Shown one piece after another: positions 7,942 to 12,583 of a stretch of DNA of 12,583 nt. Each line of letters opens with the position of its first letter. The stretch's first letter is position 1. The position numbers and the translations under genes are program-made. The stretch is from Synura sp. LO234KE (Eukaryota; Sar; Synurophyceae; Synurales; Mallomonadaceae): the NCBI GenBank assembly GCA_015143735.1, contig VKHC01000390.1:1-12583 (forward strand), written 5' to 3'. The notes beneath the pieces are model-generated. The model searched no databases and was not told the DNA's origin. It saw only the letters and a program-made list of their open reading frames with translations.

Positions 7942-10059
7942 TTATCTCACGACCGAAGCGGTAGGCTGGGATGGGGAGCGGTCAACCGCGAGTCTCTCGA
8001 GGAGTTCTAGAAGGAAGTTGTAGAACTGTTCTACGGAGGGAATGTGCACGCACTCCTCTGGTGAGTGGGCGCCCCGAATGGTGGGGCCGAAGGATACGGC
8101 GTCCAAGTCAGGGATCACATTCTTCAACAGCCCACATTCCAACCCTGCATGAATGGCAGCAACCTGCAACAGACACACATACATGCAGCGAGCAACAATC
8201 ATCGATGCCTATAGCGGTGTGGGGCGGGAAACGTGTGCACAACAAGTGACACGGGACATACGAACCGCACACACATACACACACATACCTACATACCTAC
8301 ATGCATACATACACTCACGAACCTGCGGTGTCTTGTGGATATACTTGCTCAACGTGTCCAAAGTAACCGCGAGCAGTGGGGACTTCAGGTCCGGTGTCCA
8401 GGCCGGGTAGGAGGGCGGTTGGTGAAGGGTGATGTCCGGGCCTGCTAACCGGGCCAGAGCGGCTATACGCGCTCGCACCTCCTCCAGAGCGTGACTGAGA
8501 GAGGACCTGTATGGGGTGGAGGGGGGAGGGAAGGAGGACGATACGGGAGGACATATCTTGACAGGACGCACCTGGTGGAGCACACGATGTTGAAGTTCAC
8601 TGTGGAGGGAGACGAAGACGTTTCGCCTCCTGGTGTCCGTGCGGTTCCACTGGGGCTGGAGGTGGGAGCAGCAGGCGACACGGACGCGACGTTGGAGCTC
8701 GTCTCCACCAGCGCATGCCCCTGACAACGATCGGTGCAGAGGAGCAAGGCGATGGCGATGGCGATTGTTGATCACTGCGGCGGAACTGTTGAATACGTCA
8801 GCGGCAGTTACAAATACCTCTGGGTCTTTGACACTGTAGCTGTATTTCAGCGCTCCATTTGGGAGGAGACGTAGAAGAGAGAGGAGCCGCACTGCGCTGT
8901 CTCTGTCTATCACTGTTGCGGCAGGGTAGGCTGGGCTTGCAGTGCCATAAGACGCTGTAGAGGCGGAGATATCCTCAGACTCCAGAGAGATCAAACTCAA
9001 ATCTAGATTCTTCTCTAGTTCGCCATATTCGAGGATCATGTGCTCGCGTTCCTCTTGTATCGCTTCAAGAACTGCCTTGAGAACAGCGAACTCTGAGTTG
9101 TCACTGTCACCGTCACCATCGTTCTCTGAATTTGTGTCATAGGTCGTAAGCATGACAGTTCCAGTAGCTTCGCGCGGAATGGCGTTATGTTTATCCCCTC
9201 CGGAAATATGGGTGAGGTGCAAATGATCGGGGAACTTATCCAGCAGTCGTTGAAGCACCCCGGCTAATAACTGCACCGCATTGCCACGTTGCTCGTGAAT
9301 ATTTATTCCAGAATGACCACCGACTAAGCCCCTGCAAACGATTTGCAAGAATTTACAAGTTGCTTGGCTAAATTTGTTATCACTAGGTAACGGTATGCAG
9401 TTACAGGGAACGGTGAGGACGGTGTTGCCGCCACCCGCGCAACCAATATAAACCACACCCCACTCCTCTGTATCCAAATTTAGCAGCATTTTTGATGTTA
9501 TGCCTAGTGTGCTAGGCTCTAAGCCTTTTGCTCCCGTCAGCCCGGTTTCTTCATCGACTGTAAATAGGCACTCAAGCGGGGGCAACGTCGCGTCATCGGC
9601 TGCCTCTAGCAGTGATAAAGCTGCAGCCACCCCGATGCCATTATCTGCTCCAAGAGTAGTACTATCTGCATACATCCAGTCATCTCGTTGAACCAACTTG
9701 ATGGGATCCTTGAAGAAATCATGCTTTTTTGCCGAGTTTTTCTCGGTCACCATATCAACATGGCCCTGAATCAAAACGGCAGGAGCATTTTCGCCCCCAC
9801 CTGAACCAGGCCGCTTTATCAACAAATTTCCGGTCCTATCTGTGGTAACTACGAAATTTTTCGAATGACCAATACTTCTGATATAATCGATCACTTGGCT
9901 TTCGAATTTGGATGGACGAGGAATTTTTGATATTTGGTAAAAGTGATTCCATAAGATATGGGGAGCTAGCTGCATTCCGACTTCACTGCTTACGACTGCA
10001 GCCAAGGAGATAGGCAATAGCCAGACCAAACTAACAAAAGGTGTAAAATTTAGGTGCAT
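7942..10059 (-). CDS. pepD: Xaa-His dipeptidase (aminoacyl-histidine dipeptidase), M20 family, four exons
   Basis: Exons 10059-8818, 8720-8572, 8506-8323 and 8163-7942 encode 598 aa. PepD enzymes hydrolyse dipeptides such as beta-Ala-His (carnosine) and other Xaa-His substrates using two metal ions. The M20 ligands are present: H100 with D102 (QGHVDMV), D139 (LGADNG), E170-E171 (TVDEETG), D196 (LNLDTEE) and H530 (IHAGLECG). GGHSG at 247-251, NAIPREA near 292-298, the IRSS-equivalent TRSS at 463-466, YPAWTPD near 497-503 and GPTIRGAHSP are further family blocks. Bacterial PepD is about 485 aa. Extra length comes from a hydrophobic leader (residues 1-25), an acidic insert (about 308-323) and a Ser/Pro/Thr-rich insert (about 429-454). 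The leader suggests entry to the ER or an organelle; Met29 is a possible leaderless start. Enzyme identity is sure, location inferred. Confidence 0.95.
8164..8322 (-). other. Intron 3 of the PepD-like gene (159 nt, phase 0)
   Basis: The donor is CCGCAG|GTTCGT and the acceptor CTGTTGCAG|GTT. Removal joins HKTPQ to VAAIHAGLECG, a conserved PepD block carrying a metal-ligand histidine. A better-looking donor four bases downstream (GTGAGT) would break this frame. Confidence 0.88.
8267..8318. repeat. ACATAC-type microsatellite inside PepD intron 3
   Basis: On the plus strand the tract is made of imperfect ACAC and CTACATAC units; the transcript carries the matching TG/TATG units. It fills the 5' third of the intron, where length variation would not change the protein. 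Confidence 0.75.
8507..8571 (-). other. Intron 2 of the PepD-like gene (65 nt, phase 2)
   Basis: The donor is CCAG|GTGCGT and the acceptor CATACAG|GTCC, preceded by a long C/T tract. Removal joins NIVCST and RSSLSHALEE through an arginine codon split AG|G, recreating the family's RSS block. Confidence 0.9.
8721..8817 (-). other. Intron 1 of the PepD-like gene (97 nt, phase 0)
   Basis: The donor is GAG|GTATTT and the acceptor TTGTCAG|GGG. Removal joins KDPE to GHALVETSSN and restores the LVETS block of the family, which lies in another frame. The intron has no stop in the upstream reading frame. Confidence 0.85.
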
Positions 10060-11400
10060 CGACGACGTCGGACTGACCCTTTTGAAACGTGTACTATCAA
10101 TTTTCTTTCAATTAATTTTGAGCATCAGAGGTCGATCTTAGCCTTACGGTACAACTGCATATTTAATATAGGTAAGCAACGGATAAAGGGAGGAGTAAGT
10201 TTAGAGTAGCAAGACTCCGTAGGTGTTCAGGACGCATTCACTGGCTTGAAATTTAATGTAGAGCGCTAATTGAGATCGTTTCGGTGTTCAGCTTTCAGTC
10301 GCGCTTACTCATCGGTTAGCTTTGGTGATTTTTATTCTGCATGAACGTAAGCAATTGCGCTGTTTCAAAGCTTTTTCTTTGGATTAGTTGATGTGTATGC
10401 TGTATAGGAAACAAGTAACACGTGAGTTTAGTTAAGGTTCTTTAAGGCTATTATTTGAAATATTTTGTTCATTCTCTCAGGGGACTCTAAATTTCTGTCT
10501 TATGAGATAGTCCATTTACTTCTATTGGTAAACAAGTCTTACGTTTGGGTGCATTTGCTTATAGTACTAGTTGAGGGCTAGTTTCAGTCCTTTCAATTAC
10601 TTTAAAATTATCGTGTACTTTCGAATACAAATTTGCTCTGGGTGACGTTGAAAATGAACATGCAGCTATGGTATTCCCGCTTATTCTTTGATTTGGTCCA
10701 GCAAGAAATTCGTGATTGGGTTCGAGAGAAGTTTCAATCCTTCGTGAGGATTGGCGCTGTGGACATAAGGTGAGACAATCACTTTGAGGCGAAATTCATC
10801 ATGTGGTAATACTACTTATTTCCTGCCTATTTCATTTTTTCTGCCTTGTTTGCTTGGTATATCATTGCACCTTTTGTATACTATTGAATTCTATCGTTGA
10901 TCATCCAGGTGTGACGAACGATGAAATATAAAATAATCTTTTCTTGGCAGGTGCAGTTGTAGTATGCGGTGTTAGGTGAATTCTTTGTTTTTCTTTCGCA
11001 TGTAAAGCTTTTAAGGAAAATACGGATAGAAAAGAACCAAAGAAATTGTCTTCTTGCTGGTGGTGATGTCATATTGAATGTGCAATACAATTTTTGAACA
11101 TAAAAATATAACGTAATATCTTGTTATGTTTCATAGAGATTAGGTGTATTCTATAAGAACATTCTTGTACCCAAATCTGTGAGCAGGCGGAAATCACACA
11201 GTTAAAGTTCTTATAGGGCGTAGAGGCAGAAATGCCCACCGTACTTACGTCAACTTCGACCGGTAGATTACTTGTGGTGAGAATTTGATGGACATATCAT
11301 CAGCATACTAGCTGGATGCCTAGGGGTAAAGAAGTCCGAGGAGCGATGACTATTCGACAATTAGTGTCCTCCTCACCAACTACATCTGGGTAGCAGTAAC
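10060..11400. other. AT-rich upstream region without a supportable gene
   Basis: This is the 5' flank of the PepD-like gene and beyond. Its promoter should lie in the first few hundred bases; an AT-rich TATATTAA-like string reads on the minus strand near 10170-10160. Short hairpins occur (for example 10735-10753, 7-bp arms; 11151-11160 with 11207-11216, 10-bp arms far apart). No long frame, tRNA box pair or known RNA was found. Confidence 0.45.
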
Positions 11401-11420
11401 AATTTACCGTGGGGGTAAGA

Positions 11421-11537
11421 AGCGGTGCCGTTGTAAAAGAACCGCTATAGTGGTACCGCCGTAGACACCGCTACAGCGGCTTACTAAAGCTGACACAGTG
11501 AAACCGCTACTGCCGTTTTAATCGCCGCTATAATGGC
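11421..11537. repeat. Cluster of degenerate CCGCTATAG-type near-palindromes
   Basis: Related short units crowd together: CCGCTATAGTGG (11442-11453), CCGCTACAGCGG (near 11468-11479), CCGCTACTGCCG (near 11504-11515) and CCGCTATAATGG (near 11525-11536). Each is close to the palindrome CCGCTATAGCGG. The same CCGCTATAG core recurs at 8217-8209 and 12570-12562 on the minus strand. Origin and role are unknown. Confidence 0.55.
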
Positions 11538-11665
11538 TCACCGAGTGTCGTGGATCCCCCGCTAGGAGTATAGCATATGATTCAAGTGTGCGTGATGTAA
11601 TTCTTGTTCTACGCAGCCAATATTTGCCTGGTATCGAAACGTTCCAATTTTGTTTTAAAATAAGT

Positions 11666-11854
11666 ATGAGTGATCAAAAGGGTTCCACGATTTCTAATAT
11701 TAGTATTTCAGCCTTATATAAAAAAACAAGAGAGATACCTCTAAGAAGAACTGCAGTAAGCGATCGAAAATTTTCAAAAGCGCGAATAATAATGAGGAAT
11801 AGTGGGGGTAAATTTCGAGATTTTAAGGTCCAGTTTCAAAAATCGTTAAATTGA
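11666..11854 (+). CDS. Weak small ORF, unknown (62 aa)
   Basis: From an ATG with A at -3, this frame encodes a very basic 62-aa peptide beginning MSDQKGSTISNIS and ending in VQFQKSLN. The frame is open upstream without ATG from 11534, about 107 codons in all, which is longer than expected in AT-rich DNA. No domain, signal peptide or membrane segment is seen and no family is recognised. It may be chance or an exon of a larger gene. Confidence 0.18.
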   Translation: MSDQKGSTISNISISALYKKTREIPLRRTAVSDRKFSKARIIMRNSGGKFRDFKVQFQKSLN

Positions 11855-12450
11855 ATATCACATTTTAGCGTGCTTATCAGCAAAATAAACTAATCTATAA
11901 ATTATAACTCCTTATGCTTTCAACAGAGTTCATCTTGAAACTCCATCAGAGTAGCAAATTTCATTTCAAACATCCAGGTCACCTCATATCTCTAGAGAAC
12001 TTCATTTTGACTCAATTCGACAGGTGCGTAATATGTAAGTCTGCTATATTGTCAGTACCATGGGAGAGCAGCTGTATCTTCCATGGATTACGGATAGCAC
12101 TGTAGATGGTCGTTGTACTGCCCGCTGACATGTACAGCAGACGCAGACAGGAGAAACAATGCAAGTTTCGAGTGGGAACCTCGTAAAATACTGTGGTGAG
12201 GGCTGGGAGGCGATGGGTGGGGCGCCGGAATGATCGAGAAATTAAGCGCATTTGCATTTGCAGACATGCTTGCTGGGGAGCGATTTGAGGCTTAGAAAGT
12301 CAGTAGGGCCAGACTAATGCTTCTGGAAACCCAGTTTCATGATTTTGCGCTTCACAAAGACTTCTAAAGCTTTCGAGATAGCACGCGTGAGGCGTTCTAA
12401 AAATGATTTGCGAAATATAAGTCATCCACGGAAAAAGACACTCCGATTTC
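11855..12450. other. Gene-free stretch
   Basis: No supportable gene is seen. A minus-strand open frame at 12257-12012 (81 codons) has no family resemblance and is left out. Confidence 0.45.
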
Positions 12451-12583
12451 AGCCTATCGGCTAAGCACACAAGGCTTAGCCGCTTCGGTTACAGCCTTCC
12501 AGCTCTATAGCACACGGCGATAGCAATTCAGATTATAGCCTACCAGCTATAACCATACCGGCTATAGCGGAAAAGCAATTCCG
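12451..12583. repeat. Array of imperfect AGCC/GGCTATAG palindromic units at the window end
   Basis: Units of the form AGCC-4nt-(A/G)GCTAT follow one another: starting near 12451, 12493 and 12537, with CCGGCTATAGCGG at 12558-12570. A clean hairpin pairs CGGCTAAGC (12458-12466) with GCTTAGCCG (12474-12482). AGCAATTC recurs about 54 nt apart near the end. The array probably continues beyond the window. It shares the CTATAGCGG core with the cluster near 11440-11536. Confidence 0.5.

Noticed and set aside
8511-8533. G-rich tract resembling a second G-quadruplex
   Set aside because: It is the complement of the pyrimidine tract before the PepD intron 2 acceptor, which explains it.
8209-10059. Single 616-aa peptidase ORF as the gene product
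   Set aside because: Its C-terminal part loses the LVETS and HAGLECG family blocks, which are recovered in other frames when three GT..AG introns are removed.
10710-10760. tRNA-like GGGTTCGAGA string
   Set aside because: It only partly matches a B box, and no A box or cloverleaf can be drawn around it.
11151-11216. 10-bp inverted repeat CTATAAGAAC with 46-nt spacing
   Set aside because: Roughly one such pair is expected by chance at this spacing in the window, and no further pairing supports it.
12012-12257. 81-codon minus-strand frame
   Set aside because: No family resemblance, promoter or splice support; length is expected by chance.
5246-12462. CCTATCGGCT shared by the divergent promoter and the terminal repeat array
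   Set aside because: Many 10-mers recur by chance within 12.6 kb, so the match alone is not evidence of a common element.

Overview
The window is nuclear DNA of a eukaryote. Four spliceosomal-type introns are supported with good confidence: one in a guanylate-binding-protein-like (GBP-like) gene and three in a peptidase gene. A fifth is proposed in a small gene. All have GT..AG ends and run 59 to 159 nt, and Kozak-like start contexts and AATAAA-type signals fit. The gene content (a long GBP-like GTPase with coiled coils, a membrane-anchored staphylococcal-nuclease-like protein and a bacterial-type PepD dipeptidase) suggests a protist or alga. The sequence alone does not fix the lineage.

Layout. 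Positions 1-765 are the 3' flank of the GBP-like gene and hold no supportable gene. The GBP-like gene lies on the minus strand at 5213-766, with one 59-nt intron near its 3' end, and encodes 1462 aa. A 93-bp gap separates its start codon from that of an SNase-family gene on the plus strand (5307-6110, 267 aa), so the two probably share a promoter region. Positions 6111-6998 are intergenic; they contain a perfect 26-bp inverted repeat, a weaker stem-loop and a G-quadruplex motif. A possible small split gene (6999-7286, plus, 62 aa) follows. Positions 7287-7941 are the gap before the convergent peptidase gene. The PepD-like gene (minus, 10059-7942, four exons, 598 aa) is the best-supported call: all M20-family metal ligands appear once three introns are removed. 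Positions 10060-12583 are AT-rich and mostly gene-free, with a weak small ORF and two clusters of short near-palindromic repeats built on a CCGCTATAG core. The second cluster runs off the window end.

Working together. The only linkage the sequence suggests is co-expression of the GBP-like and SNase genes from the shared 93-bp region. The PepD-like protein and the SNase both begin with hydrophobic leaders, so both may enter the secretory or organellar route. No CRISPR, insertion sequence, tRNA or rRNA was seen, and no known defence system. The best candidates for something new are the GBP-like protein with an altered GTPase core, the perfect hairpin at 6386-6462, the PepD gene whose unspliced copy stays open through two introns, and the CCGCTATAG repeat family.
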